Source of the DNA: Actinomycetes bacterium
Lineage (GTDB): Bacteria > Actinomycetota > Acidimicrobiia > Acidimicrobiales > Palsa-688
NCBI GenBank assembly: GCA_021808425.1
Contig: JAKBBS010000020.1
Location: 1-28,156, forward strand
Length of the DNA: 28,156 nucleotides
Direction: 5' to 3'
Positions 1 to 8,402 of this stretch are shown here, piece by piece. Numbering within the stretch: the first letter of the stretch is position 1; each line of letters starts with the position of its first letter. Made by a program: the position numbers and the translations under genes. Below the pieces are notes generated by a model that was given only the letters and a program-made list of their open reading frames with translations, was not told the origin of the DNA and did no database searches.

Positions 1-146
1 CCGGCCGCCAGGACGGCTGCGGGGCGGTACGGGCAACGGGCGCGGCGATGCAACAGGCTGTCTCCTCGGGTGTCCCGGACCGGCTCTGGGTGTCCGCCAC
101 AAAGCGACCGGAGGCTTCGGTACCCCGAGGTCTTCGACCGCCCATC

Positions 147-175
147 GGGTGCCTTGAGACGATTGCGCGGATCGC
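147..175 (+). repeat. Dispersed 29-bp repeat, copy 1
   Basis: This 29-nt stretch matches positions 24911-24939 at 27 of 29 bases in the same orientation; the flanks do not match. Its function is unknown. The surrounding segment 1-279, downstream of the acyl-CoA synthetase stop, shows no convincing gene. Confidence 0.5.
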
Positions 176-279
176 AGGCAGCCCCGAGAAAGGTGTCTAG
201 ACCGGACTGGTCACTTGCGACTCATCACCCGTACAGGACCTTCTGCGCCCCGCCGACAGGAAAGACCCTCGGATGTCGG

Positions 280-1851
280 TCACTCGTCCACCGCAGCCTG
301 CAGGTACTGGTCGCGCAAGGCCCGCTTGTCCAGCTTGCCGACGCTCGTGCGGGGTAATCCGCCGGCCACGATGATCCGGTCGGGCACCCACCAGCGGGGG
401 AAGTGCCGCCCCAGTTGTTGGCGCAGCCGTTCAGGGTCCACACTGGCACCGGGTGCGCCGACAACCACGGCCAAGGGCCGCTCCTCCCACCGAGGGTGTG
501 GGACACCGATGACCGCGGCCGCCTGCACCGTTGGGTCCTCCAACAGCGCCGCCTCGAGCTCGGTCGGGATGATCCACTCTCCTCCGCTCTTGATCAGGTC
601 CTTCTTGCGGTCCACGATTCGGAGCCGACCTTCGGGGTCGATGGTGGCGACGTCGCCGGTTCGTAGCCAGCCGTTCCAAAAGCGCTCTGGCGCCTCGTCA
701 CGGTAATAGCGCGTGGCGACCCAGGGACCTCTGATGACCAGCTCCCCCCGCGACTGCCCGTCCCACGGCAGTGGCTGGTCGTCGTCGTCCAGTAGCTTCC
801 ACTCGAGGCCCGGCAGCAGCCGGCCCTGTGTGATGCCCTCGGGTCCAAGCGCATCTGGGTCGAGCCTCCCGAACGACGCCATCGGGGCCAGCTCGGTCAT
901 CCCCCATCCCTGGTACACAGGGGCGCCGAGCACCTCCTGTATATCGCGGACCAGCTGAGGCGCTGGCGGCGACCCGCCTACCACGAAGGCGCGGAGTGTG
1001 TTGGGGGTGGGTCCGAAGTCACGCACGTGTTTCACCAGGTCGGAAGCGACCGTCGGCACCATGCCCGTGTAGGTCACGTGCTCGGAGCAGAGGAGCTCGG
1101 CGATGGCCGAGGGATCGGGGTGGGCGCCGGGCAAGACTTGCTTGGCGCCCACCATGGTGGCGGCGAAAGGCACTCCCCACGCGTTGGCATGGAACATAGG
1201 CACTATGTGCAGCACCGTGTCGTCACGGGAAATGGCATGGCCGTCGGCAGTGGCGGCGACCAGCGTGTGAAGGTAGAGAGTGCGGTGGCTATAGCCGACG
1301 CCTTTGGGCCGACCGGTGGTCCCCGAGGTGTAACAAAGCGCTGCTAGAGCTTCCTCGTCTACAGGAACCGGCTCGAGCACCAGCTCTGACGCGCCGGCAA
1401 CGGCCTCGTATTCGAGGTAGTCGCCGAGGGGGGCGCCCGGGTCGTCGCTCATGACCACGACCCGGATGCCGGGGCGTGCCCGCAGCACATCGTCGATAGC
1501 AGGTAGCAACTCGGCGTCCACGAAGGCGACGCGGTCCTCGGCGTGGTCGAGGATGTAGGCGACATCGTCGGGCGACACCCGGATGTTGACGGTGTGCAGC
1601 ACCGCCCCCACCGTCGGGATCGCCCAGTAGAGCTCTAGGTGGCGGTGGTGGTTCCAGGCGTAGGTGGCCACTCGGTCCCCGGGGCGCACGCCGAGCGATC
1701 GGAGCGCGCCAGCGACCCGGGCCACCCGCTCGGCGTGCTCGACGTAGGTAAACCGCCTCGGAAAGGTGCCCGCTGACACGATCTCGCCGCTTGGGCTGTG
1801 TTCCCGAGCCCGCTGCAGGAAGCTTGCTAGATTCAGCTGGTACTGCGGCAT
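280..1851 (-). CDS. AMP-dependent acyl-CoA synthetase (AlkK-like)
   Basis: This 523-residue acyl-adenylate-forming ligase converts a carboxylic acid, ATP and CoA into acyl-CoA in the cytoplasm. The ATP-binding P-loop YTSGTTGRPKG lies at about 174-184, the adenine-binding motif GWGMTE at about 315-320 and the hinge TGD at 398-400. The catalytic lysine is K506 in GKLDK near the C-terminus, so all core motifs are present. The open frame runs upstream to 2523 but overlaps the next gene. The ATG at 1851 has an upstream AGGAG and gives the family's normal N-terminus, so it is preferred. It is the last gene of the leftward cluster, 59 nt after the luciferase-like gene, and probably activates the imported acid or a ring-cleavage product. 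Family assignment is firm; the substrate is not known. Confidence 0.93.
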   Translation of the reverse strand: MPQYQLNLASFLQRAREHSPSGEIVSAGTFPRRFTYVEHAERVARVAGALRSLGVRPGDRVATYAWNHHRHLELYWAIPTVGAVLHTVNIRVSPDDVAYILDHAEDRVAFVDAELLPAIDDVLRARPGIRVVVMSDDPGAPLGDYLEYEAVAGASELVLEPVPVDEEALAALCYTSGTTGRPKGVGYSHRTLYLHTLVAATADGHAISRDDTVLHIVPMFHANAWGVPFAATMVGAKQVLPGAHPDPSAIAELLCSEHVTYTGMVPTVASDLVKHVRDFGPTPNTLRAFVVGGSPPAPQLVRDIQEVLGAPVYQGWGMTELAPMASFGRLDPDALGPEGITQGRLLPGLEWKLLDDDDQPLPWDGQSRGELVIRGPWVATRYYRDEAPERFWNGWLRTGDVATIDPEGRLRIVDRKKDLIKSGGEWIIPTELEAALLEDPTVQAAAVIGVPHPRWEERPLAVVVGAPGASVDPERLRQQLGRHFPRWWVPDRIIVAGGLPRTSVGKLDKRALRDQYLQAAVDE

Positions 1852-1870
1852 CGATCTCAGGCTCCTGCTG

Positions 1871-1889
1871 AAGGGGGTCGGCCCCCCTT
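1871..1889 (-). other. Intercistronic GC hairpin
   Basis: A 7-bp stem (1871-1877 with 1883-1889) and 5-nt loop lies in the short gap between the luciferase-like gene and the acyl-CoA synthetase. No T-tract follows on either strand, so it is at most a weak terminator or an mRNA-processing structure. Confidence 0.25.
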
Positions 1890-1910
1890 GCCCAGTCGGG
1901 GAATTGACCG

Positions 1911-2951
1911 TCAGTTCGTCAAGGCCGTGGGGGCGTCCTGGCCGAGGCGCGCTCGAACTGCGGGGATTACCTTGTCGGCGATGTACTCGAGTCTCGCCGA
2001 GCCACTGTCGACCGGCTCGCCGGGAAGCTGGGCAAAGAAGTGGACGTCCTTGACCTGAGGTCGGTCGGCAAGTAGGGCCACCAATGCATCGGTGGCAGCC
2101 GCGGCGTCCCACAGCTGATAGGCGCCCCCCTGGACGATGGCGTCGCGGTCCGGGAACTGGGGCACTTGATCCGGGGGCCCGAACGCACCCCAACTCACGT
2201 ACTGGTTCAACTGGTACAACGCATGGTCGCCGATCTGTGACCAGACCCGCTCCGGATCTTCGGCGATGATCGCCCATTGGCCAGCATAGATTCGTCCCTC
2301 GGCCGGATCCCGCCCGAGCTGCGCCAGCGCGTCGAGGTACATGGCGTGGTGATCGTTCTGGGTGCTCAGGAACCCGTCGGCGATGCGGGCTACCCGCTCG
2401 ATGCTCTTCTCCTGCATGGCGCCCACCAGGATCGGAAGGGGCGCTTCGGGCGCAGGCGTCACGGCGAGCTCCCCCAGCGTGTACCTCTTGCCCTCGAACG
2501 GTGCGGTGGAACCGCTCAGGCATCGGCGAATCAGAGCGACGCCCTCCTCCAGGTAGCTGGGGCGATACTTGAGCTCCTTGCCGAATGCGGCGAACTCGCG
2601 CTGCCAGTAGCCTTGGCCGACGCCGAGGGCGAAGCGGCCTCCGCTCAGCAGGGAGAGCGTCGCGCAGTCCTCCGCCACCCGCACGGGATTGTGTAGGGGG
2701 AGGACGACGAGGTTGGTGCCTATCTGCATTTGACGGGTCCGCTGCGCCAGCGCGGCGGCGAAGACGAACGGTGACGGCGTGTAACCATCGTCGCAGAAGT
2801 GGTGCTCAGTGAGCCACGCCGAGCCGAAACCCCGATCCTCGGCCCAGGCGGCTTGCTCGAGCACCTCGCGATAGAGCGAGGTAAATGGTCGACGCCACTG
2901 AAGCGGATTCCGAAGGTCATACCATAGACCGAAGGTCGGTTGATCACGCAT
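1911..2951 (-). CDS. LLM-class flavin-dependent oxidoreductase
   Basis: This 346-residue protein is a bacterial luciferase-like TIM-barrel flavoenzyme; the family uses reduced FMN or F420 in monooxygenations, including Baeyer-Villiger-type and epoxidation reactions. The N-terminal TEHHF motif is at about 48-52, followed by LPLHNPVRVAED and the GGRFALGVGQG segment typical of the family. The frame is open to 2987, but the ATG at 2951 has a strong GGGGGAGAG ribosome site about 6 nt upstream and gives the expected MRDQPTFGLW beginning. It sits between a SnoaL-like gene and the acyl-CoA synthetase, consistent with an oxygenation step before CoA activation. Cofactor (FMN or F420) and substrate cannot be assigned from sequence. 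Confidence 0.9.
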   Translation of the reverse strand: MRDQPTFGLWYDLRNPLQWRRPFTSLYREVLEQAAWAEDRGFGSAWLTEHHFCDDGYTPSPFVFAAALAQRTRQMQIGTNLVVLPLHNPVRVAEDCATLSLLSGGRFALGVGQGYWQREFAAFGKELKYRPSYLEEGVALIRRCLSGSTAPFEGKRYTLGELAVTPAPEAPLPILVGAMQEKSIERVARIADGFLSTQNDHHAMYLDALAQLGRDPAEGRIYAGQWAIIAEDPERVWSQIGDHALYQLNQYVSWGAFGPPDQVPQFPDRDAIVQGGAYQLWDAAAATDALVALLADRPQVKDVHFFAQLPGEPVDSGSARLEYIADKVIPAVRARLGQDAPTALTN

Positions 2952-3031
2952 TGAATCTCTCCCCCTGGGCAGTTCGTCCATCCACATGCATTCCGGCGAC
3001 CGGCTCCGGATAGCTGACGGCTCGACCGACG

Positions 3032-3436
3032 CTAGTCGACGAAGACGGCACGGGTGTGTTCGGTGTCCAAATACTCCTTGATGCCGCTGATCTTCCCGTC
3101 TCGCACCGTAAACACGAAGTGGTACAGGTTGTTATATACCCGCCCATTGTGCAGCTCGGCGTAGGACTCCGTTTCCACGGCGGCGCGGTCGCCCTCGACG
3201 GTCCAAGCCAAGGGAGTCAGCGCGATGGCGCCGGTGCGAGTCAACTGGGACAGGCCCCTCAGCATCTCGCCGAACTCCTCCTTGTTCTTGGTCCCCGATA
3301 TGCCTTCGATCGTCCCGCCGACCCACCAGGTGGCGTCGTCGGTGAGGTAGTCGAGGATCCCCTGGAGATCTCCCTTCGAGAAGACCCTCATGAAATCGAC
3401 TACCACGTCCTTCGTTTCCTTCTGATGTCCAGACAT
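3032..3436 (-). CDS. SnoaL-like / NTF2-fold protein
   Basis: This 134-residue protein has the small cone-fold pattern of SnoaL, ketosteroid isomerase and limonene-epoxide hydrolase relatives. An N-terminal helix region is followed by the DYLTDDATWW segment at about 29-38 and a C-terminal strand ending in IKEYLDTEHTRAVF. The Arg/Asp and WRDY positions that define limonene-epoxide hydrolase are not obvious, so isomerase, dehydratase or cyclase-type chemistry, or simple binding, is as likely. The ATG at 3436 has AGGAGG about 10 nt upstream. It lies 48 nt after the mycofactocin-type SDR and 80 nt before the luciferase-like gene, in the same leftward unit. Fold is fairly sure, reaction unknown. 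Confidence 0.85.
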   Translation of the reverse strand: MSGHQKETKDVVVDFMRVFSKGDLQGILDYLTDDATWWVGGTIEGISGTKNKEEFGEMLRGLSQLTRTGAIALTPLAWTVEGDRAAVETESYAELHNGRVYNNLYHFVFTVRDGKISGIKEYLDTEHTRAVFVD

Positions 3437-3484
3437 CGGCTTAATCCCTCCTCACGTTCGGTCGACGATTTCCGACGACAGGGG

Positions 3485-4321
3485 TCACTTCTGCAGCATC
3501 CCGGCGTCCACGGGCAGCGTCGCTCCTGTGATGTAACGTGCCTCGTCCGACACCAGGAACAGCACGGCATTCGATACATCGATCGTTTCCACCCACGGCA
3601 CCGGCAGCAGGCTCAGTGCCTCCTGGGACGCGGCCGCAAACTTCTCACGGGTCCGGTCGGGGTCGTCCGGCAGGTAGAGGGCACGAATGGCGTCGTTTTG
3701 GATCATCGGGGTGTCCACGTTCGTCGGGTGGACCGTGTTGACGCGGATGTTGTGGGGGCCAAGTTCGTTGACCAGGGTGCGCATCAGTCCTACGACACCA
3801 TGCTTGGCGGCCACGTAGTGACCGATGTTGGCCATCCCTTTCAAGCCGGCCACGGAGCTGGTGATCACGATGGACCCGCCCCGGGGGTTTGCCACGAGTG
3901 AGGGAATCGCCACCTTGCACGTGTTCCATACACCGGTGAGATTTACGTCGATCATGTCATGCCATGTTGCCGGCGACATCTCCATTGTCGTACCGAGCGA
4001 GCAGATGCCGGCGTTGGCGCAGACAATGTCGAGCCGGCCGAGAGCGGCGACACCGTCGTTCACGGCGAGGGCGAGGCCGTCAATATCGCGCACGTCGACG
4101 GTTCGAACGAATGCTGTCGTGCCGCACCCTTCGACGATCCGGGCTGTTTCCTCGAGGTCTTCCGGCGTGGCCAGCGGGTAGGAGACCGTGTCGATCTGCT
4201 TGCCGATGTCGACGGCGATGATGCTGGCACCCTCCGACGCGAGCACGCGGGCGTGCTCGCGTCCCTGGCCCCGGCCGGCTCCGGTGATGAGGGCGACCCT
4301 TCCATCTAGACGTCCTGGCAT
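3485..4321 (-). CDS. Mycofactocin-coupled SDR family oxidoreductase
   Basis: This 278-residue classical short-chain dehydrogenase oxidises an alcohol or reduces a ketone. The cofactor motif GAGRGQG is at 14-20, NAG at 103-105, and the catalytic Ser155/156, Tyr169 and Lys173 are present. The GRGQGREHA signature and the insertion IDTVSYPLATPEDLEET at about 43-59 mark the mycofactocin-coupled subfamily, which includes carveol dehydrogenase. In that subfamily NAD(P) is bound tightly and re-oxidised through mycofactocin. The frame is open to 4405, but the ATG at 4321 has AGGAGA about 7 nt upstream and matches the family N-terminus. It heads the left enzyme block, 192 nt downstream of the ABC ATPase gene. 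Confidence 0.92.
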   Translation of the reverse strand: MPGRLDGRVALITGAGRGQGREHARVLASEGASIIAVDIGKQIDTVSYPLATPEDLEETARIVEGCGTTAFVRTVDVRDIDGLALAVNDGVAALGRLDIVCANAGICSLGTTMEMSPATWHDMIDVNLTGVWNTCKVAIPSLVANPRGGSIVITSSVAGLKGMANIGHYVAAKHGVVGLMRTLVNELGPHNIRVNTVHPTNVDTPMIQNDAIRALYLPDDPDRTREKFAAASQEALSLLPVPWVETIDVSNAVLFLVSDEARYITGATLPVDAGMLQK

Positions 4322-4513
4322 CTCATGTCTCCTGTCCGTAGCGAGAGTGCTGACGTGAACGATCCGACTTTTCGAGTGGTTCGCCGCCGCTGCCAACCTG
4401 ACCACGACCGTACGCCCCCCTCCAGCGGCTTCCCAGCGGGCAGCGCTCGACGGTTGTAGACCTTTCCAGGACCGCTTGGGCGCCTGGCCGTTGATCGGCG
4501 AACCGTCGTAAGG

Positions 4514-5245
4514 TCACGCGCCACGGTGGCCCGCCAAGTAGCCAATGCCATGGTCACCGAGATCAGCGAAGGATGCTGCATCCCCCTCCTCGATCACCGT
4601 CCCGTTGCGCATCAGGAAGACACGGTCGGCGTACTTGACCGCGGTGCGGACGTTCTGCTCGGCCAGCACTATGGTCCGGCCCTGCGTCCGGAGCTGATCG
4701 AGGCTGCGTACGACCTGCTGAAAGACGATGGGTGCCAGCCCCAGGGACGGCTCGTCGAGTAGCAACACCTCGGGCCGCCCCATTAGGGCGCGGCCAATCG
4801 CAAGCATCTGCTGCTGGCCGCCGGAGAGGGAGCTGGCCGGGGCCCGCAGCTTCGACACCAGCGGCGGGAACAGCTCCAGGACCGACTCCAGGTCCTTGCG
4901 GTAGCCCGCCCGGTCCCGCCGGTGGGGATAGGCGCCGAGCAAGAGGTTGTCGCTCACCGTCATGGACGGAAAGAGCGCCCGTCCCTCGGGGACAAGGCTG
5001 AGCCCGGAACGCACCAATCCCGCGGTATCGGCTCGATCCACCACCGACCCCTTGTAGGAGACAGTACCTGCCGTCACCTTGACCAAGCCGAGGATGGCCT
5101 TGAACAGGGTGCTCTTGCCGGCACCGTTAGGGCCGAGTATGGCTGTCAGGGTCCCCCGCTCCACCTTCACCGTCACGTCCCTGAGAACGCCGATGGCACC
5201 GTATCCGGCCGAGATGCCGGTCACCTCCAGAAGCGGTTCACTCAT
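4514..5245 (-). CDS. livF: ABC transporter ATP-binding protein, LivF type
   Basis: This 243-residue ATPase is the second nucleotide-binding subunit of a branched-chain amino acid-type (HAAT) importer. Walker A GPNGAGKST is at about 38-46, signature LSGGQQQML follows at about 139-147, then Walker B LLLDEPSLGLAP, and the switch region LAEQNV carries Gln instead of His, normal for LivF. The ATG at 5245 has AGGAGG about 15 nt upstream, longer than usual spacing. It lies 63 nt after the permease/ATPase fusion and must pair with the LivG domain of that protein. In catabolic clusters such importers often carry aromatic or other organic acids rather than amino acids. Confidence 0.93.
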   Translation of the reverse strand: MSEPLLEVTGISAGYGAIGVLRDVTVKVERGTLTAILGPNGAGKSTLFKAILGLVKVTAGTVSYKGSVVDRADTAGLVRSGLSLVPEGRALFPSMTVSDNLLLGAYPHRRDRAGYRKDLESVLELFPPLVSKLRAPASSLSGGQQQMLAIGRALMGRPEVLLLDEPSLGLAPIVFQQVVRSLDQLRTQGRTIVLAEQNVRTAVKYADRVFLMRNGTVIEEGDAASFADLGDHGIGYLAGHRGA

Positions 5246-5308
5246 GGTTCGGTCACAATTCCCTCCTTGTGGGCGTGGCCAAGAGCGCGAGTCGGGAGCC
5301 CGTCATGG

Positions 5309-8275
5309 TCATCCCTCCCCCAGGTACGCCAAGAGCACGGATTCTTCGCGCATCACGTCCTCGGGCGTTCCCTGCGTGAGCAGCCGGCCCTGGTCGAGCA
5401 CTACCACCCGGTCAGCGATCGCCGTCACCAAGTCCATGTCGTGCTCGACGAGGAGGATTCCGAGGCCCTGCCAGGCTAGGTCGCTCAGGACCTGCCCCAG
5501 CTTGGCTGTTTCGTGGTCGTTCAGCCCGGCTGCTGGTTCGTCAAGCATTAGGCACGCCGGTTGCTTGGCCATGGCTCGGGCCACGTCGACCAGGCGCTGC
5601 TGGCCCGTCGGGAGCGAATCGATGCGCCGATGCACGTCGACAATCTCGAGGCTGTTGAGCAATTTGGTGGCGAGGAGCTGCGCCCGGCGCTCATGGTGCA
5701 CCAGCCTCGGCCAGCGGACGACGGCCCGTAGGACGCCGAAGGACCGGCTCGACTCGACGGCGAGGGTGACAGCGTCCAGCGCCGTCATGTCCCCGAACGT
5801 TCGCGGAGTCTGGAAGGTACGGACCACGCCCCGCTCACTCATCTCCCGGGGGTTGAGACTGCTGACGGCACGGCCGCCCACTGAGATCTCCCCGGCGTCG
5901 GGCACCATGTATCCCGACGCCACGTTGATCAGGGTGGACTTCCCTGCGCCATTCGGACCGATCAGGGCGAGGACCTCGCCGGGCATCACCTCGAGCGATA
6001 CCTCCAACAGGGCGGCTACGCCGCCGAAGGTCTTGGTCGCCCCAGTGACAGCGACGATTGGGGCTGCGCAGAGCCGCCCGATGGGACGTGGCGACGGTGG
6101 GCGTGGGACGGGGGCGGCCTGGACGGGACGGTGTAGGGCCTCCGGCGCCGCGCCGGTCGGCCCGGCCCCACCGGCGAAAGAGGCGACCACCGAACCGCCT
6201 GCACCGACGCGGCCGACCAGTACCCGCTCGAGCGCCGGCGACAACCTCCCGATCCGTCCGCCCAGGCGCTGCAATCCGTCGATGAGGCCGGCAGGAGCGA
6301 ACCGGAGCACGGCAATCAGGAGTCCGCCGGAGATGAAAAGGGTGACTGCACTGCCGAACGGGCTGCCCGGAGCCACATTGCTGACAGCGATATAGCTCGC
6401 CAGAGACACCACGCATGCTCCTATAAGCCCGCCGTACACCGAGGTGACGCCACCGACGACGATGTAGACGATCAGGTTGATGCTCACGGTCAGTCCCCAT
6501 TGGCCCGGGTCGGCGGCCAGCAGGTAGTAGGCCCACAGGGCGCCGGCGATGCCCGCCAGCGCGGCCGAGGACACGAACGCCACGAGCTTCACCCGGACCG
6601 GGGGTATTCCCACGCCCTCCGCGGCAGGCTCATCCGACCCCACGGCCCGAAGCGCCCGGCCGATGCCCGACTTGGCGAAGTTGCGGGCGGCGAGCACTAC
6701 CAGCACCGTGAAGGCCAGCAGCAGGTAGTAGAACATTTTGCCTTGCCCGATCGTGACGCCGAAGGCGGCCAGCGGCTGGATGGGCTGTGCGTTGCTGAGC
6801 GCGCTGGTGCCCAGTGAGCCACCTGTCAGCGACGTGAAGTTGGTCACCACGGTGATCGCGGCGAGGTCGGCCGCCAAGGTGACTAGCGCGAGGTTGATGC
6901 CTTCGAGCCGCAGGCACAGAAGGCCGATGGCGAGACCCACAACTGCACTGACCACAATGGCGACGAGGACCGCTAGCCACTCGTTCCAGCCGTGCGAGGC
7001 CACCAACAGGGCGAAGCAGTAGCCGCCCAGCAAGTAGAACATGCCTTGTCCCAGGCTGAGCTGACCACCCAGTCCCATAAGGAGCACCAGCCCGGTGGCA
7101 CCCAAAGCTGCCAGCAGCGCGAACACGGCTGTCTGGTCGAAGATGCGGTTGGTGTCGACCAGAGGCAACATGATCCCGAAGGCCAGTAGCGCCATGAGGA
7201 GCACCCGACCTGGAGACACGGCGCGAGGCAGCCGACTCAGGACGGCTGAGTACCTGTGCCCCGAATCGCCCATTCCACCGACCGCGTACGGCTTGGGCTG
7301 GCCGCCGACCCGGTCCGCCACGACGGCGGTCGCTTCCAAGTCAACCCGGACCGACGCCGTAGACGGCGCCGTGGTCGAGCGCGGCTTGGATCGCAGGACC
7401 CCTGCTATCCATCCGCGGAAGTCGGCGTTGCGAAGAGACCGGCCGGCGACCCAAACGATGAGGATGCCGTAAACGATCACTTCGCTGTAGGTCGACGACA
7501 CCGTGCCGCTCAGAATCGAGCCGACGACGCCGAGCGCAAGGCCACCCACGACGGTGCGGACGGGGTAGCGGAACTCACCGAGGGCCGCCGCGATGAACCC
7601 TACGATGCCGGTGGTGAGGCCGGCCTGGTAGGTGACGGTGCTGACCGACGCGCTGCCCACGCCGAGCATCCCGCCGAGCAAACCAGCGACGAGGAACGAG
7701 ATCACCGACAGGCGCCTGGTCGAGATCCCCGACAGCCGGGCTGCCGTACGGTTGATGGCCGTAGCTTGCATGGCCTTGCCGACCGTGGTGTAGCGCAGGC
7801 CGGCGCCGATGACCGCCAGCGCCACCACTGTGAGCAGGACGACCAGTAGCTCCTCAGTGGGCAGCGGTGCTTGGCCGATGGTGATCGTGCCCTTGAGGAG
7901 AGCTGGTGCGGGAATCGGGTACTCACCCCAGATCCACAGTGCGAACCCCTCCAGGACGATCGAGTAACCGAGGGTGGCGATGGCGGTCCCGAAGCCGCCG
8001 TCCCCGTCCTCGTCGTTGCGCATCAGCAGGACCTGCACGCCGGCCGCAGCGGTGGGGGCAGCCAGCGCCAGCGCTACGGCGGGCACAGCTCCCAGGCCGG
8101 CCACCCGCTCGCCGGCGTACACGACGGCCCCGAGCATGACGTAGGCACCCTGGGCAAAGTTGAAAATGCCCGTGACTCTGGCCACCAGGACGAACCCCAA
8201 GCCGACCACGGCGTAGACGCAGCCGCTGCTGAGGCCCGATCCTATGAAGAGAATCCATTCAGTGAATGAGGGCAT
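5309..8275 (-). CDS. Fused ABC importer LivH-LivM-LivG
   Basis: One 988-residue open frame carries three importer parts. Residues about 1-285 are a LivH-type permease with multiple membrane helices. Residues about 355-670 are a LivM-type permease, with GLGGQLSLGQGMFYLLGGY near 401-419. Residues about 739-988 are a LivG ATPase. The ATPase has Walker A GPNGAGKST (773-781), the degenerate signature LPTGQQ (888-893) and Walker B LMLDEPAAGLN, with switch His at about 945. The two linkers, about 286-354 and 671-738, are hydrophilic and the second is proline-rich. No internal stop interrupts the frame. AGGAGA precedes the ATG at 8275 by about 10 nt. With LivF and the binding protein this makes a complete importer. 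Two-part Liv fusions are common in actinobacteria; the three-part version is less usual. Confidence 0.92.
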   Translation of the reverse strand: MPSFTEWILFIGSGLSSGCVYAVVGLGFVLVARVTGIFNFAQGAYVMLGAVVYAGERVAGLGAVPAVALALAAPTAAAGVQVLLMRNDEDGDGGFGTAIATLGYSIVLEGFALWIWGEYPIPAPALLKGTITIGQAPLPTEELLVVLLTVVALAVIGAGLRYTTVGKAMQATAINRTAARLSGISTRRLSVISFLVAGLLGGMLGVGSASVSTVTYQAGLTTGIVGFIAAALGEFRYPVRTVVGGLALGVVGSILSGTVSSTYSEVIVYGILIVWVAGRSLRNADFRGWIAGVLRSKPRSTTAPSTASVRVDLEATAVVADRVGGQPKPYAVGGMGDSGHRYSAVLSRLPRAVSPGRVLLMALLAFGIMLPLVDTNRIFDQTAVFALLAALGATGLVLLMGLGGQLSLGQGMFYLLGGYCFALLVASHGWNEWLAVLVAIVVSAVVGLAIGLLCLRLEGINLALVTLAADLAAITVVTNFTSLTGGSLGTSALSNAQPIQPLAAFGVTIGQGKMFYYLLLAFTVLVVLAARNFAKSGIGRALRAVGSDEPAAEGVGIPPVRVKLVAFVSSAALAGIAGALWAYYLLAADPGQWGLTVSINLIVYIVVGGVTSVYGGLIGACVVSLASYIAVSNVAPGSPFGSAVTLFISGGLLIAVLRFAPAGLIDGLQRLGGRIGRLSPALERVLVGRVGAGGSVVASFAGGAGPTGAAPEALHRPVQAAPVPRPPSPRPIGRLCAAPIVAVTGATKTFGGVAALLEVSLEVMPGEVLALIGPNGAGKSTLINVASGYMVPDAGEISVGGRAVSSLNPREMSERGVVRTFQTPRTFGDMTALDAVTLAVESSRSFGVLRAVVRWPRLVHHERRAQLLATKLLNSLEIVDVHRRIDSLPTGQQRLVDVARAMAKQPACLMLDEPAAGLNDHETAKLGQVLSDLAWQGLGILLVEHDMDLVTAIADRVVVLDQGRLLTQGTPEDVMREESVLLAYLGEG

Positions 8276-8342
8276 GTCGATGGCTCTCCTGGAGCTCGGC
8301 GTGAGGAGCGAGGGGCTTCACGACGCGTTGCGTCGTCCATTT

Positions 8343-8380
8343 GCAACAGGCCGGCTGGGTATCCCCAGCCGGCCTGTTGC
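8343..8380 (-). terminator. 17-bp perfect hairpin between binding protein and permease genes
   Basis: Positions 8343-8359 and 8364-8380 are perfect inverted copies of 17 bp around a 4-nt loop (8360-8363). It lies 22 nt after the stop of the substrate-binding protein gene and 68 nt before the permease fusion. No T-run follows on either strand. It may be a tail-less terminator or a 3'-stabilising structure that raises binding-protein mRNA over permease mRNA, a known arrangement in ABC operons. Confidence 0.7.
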
Positions 8381-8402
8381 CATTGATCCGGGGTGTTGGC
8401 CG

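Noticed and set aside
1852..2523. N-terminal extension of the acyl-CoA synthetase frame up to 2523
   Set aside because: It overlaps the luciferase-like gene in another frame, has no family similarity, and a good ATG with ribosome site exists at 1851.
3032..3436. Calling the SnoaL-like protein a limonene-epoxide hydrolase
   Set aside because: The fold and neighbourhood fit, but the Arg-Asp pair and WRDY-type aspartate of that enzyme are not recognisable.
5079..6395. 438-codon plus-strand open frame opposite the transporter genes
   Set aside because: Very rich in Ser, Arg, Pro and Thr with no motif. It is antisense to clearly coding LivF and LivHMG sequence, so a chance frame.
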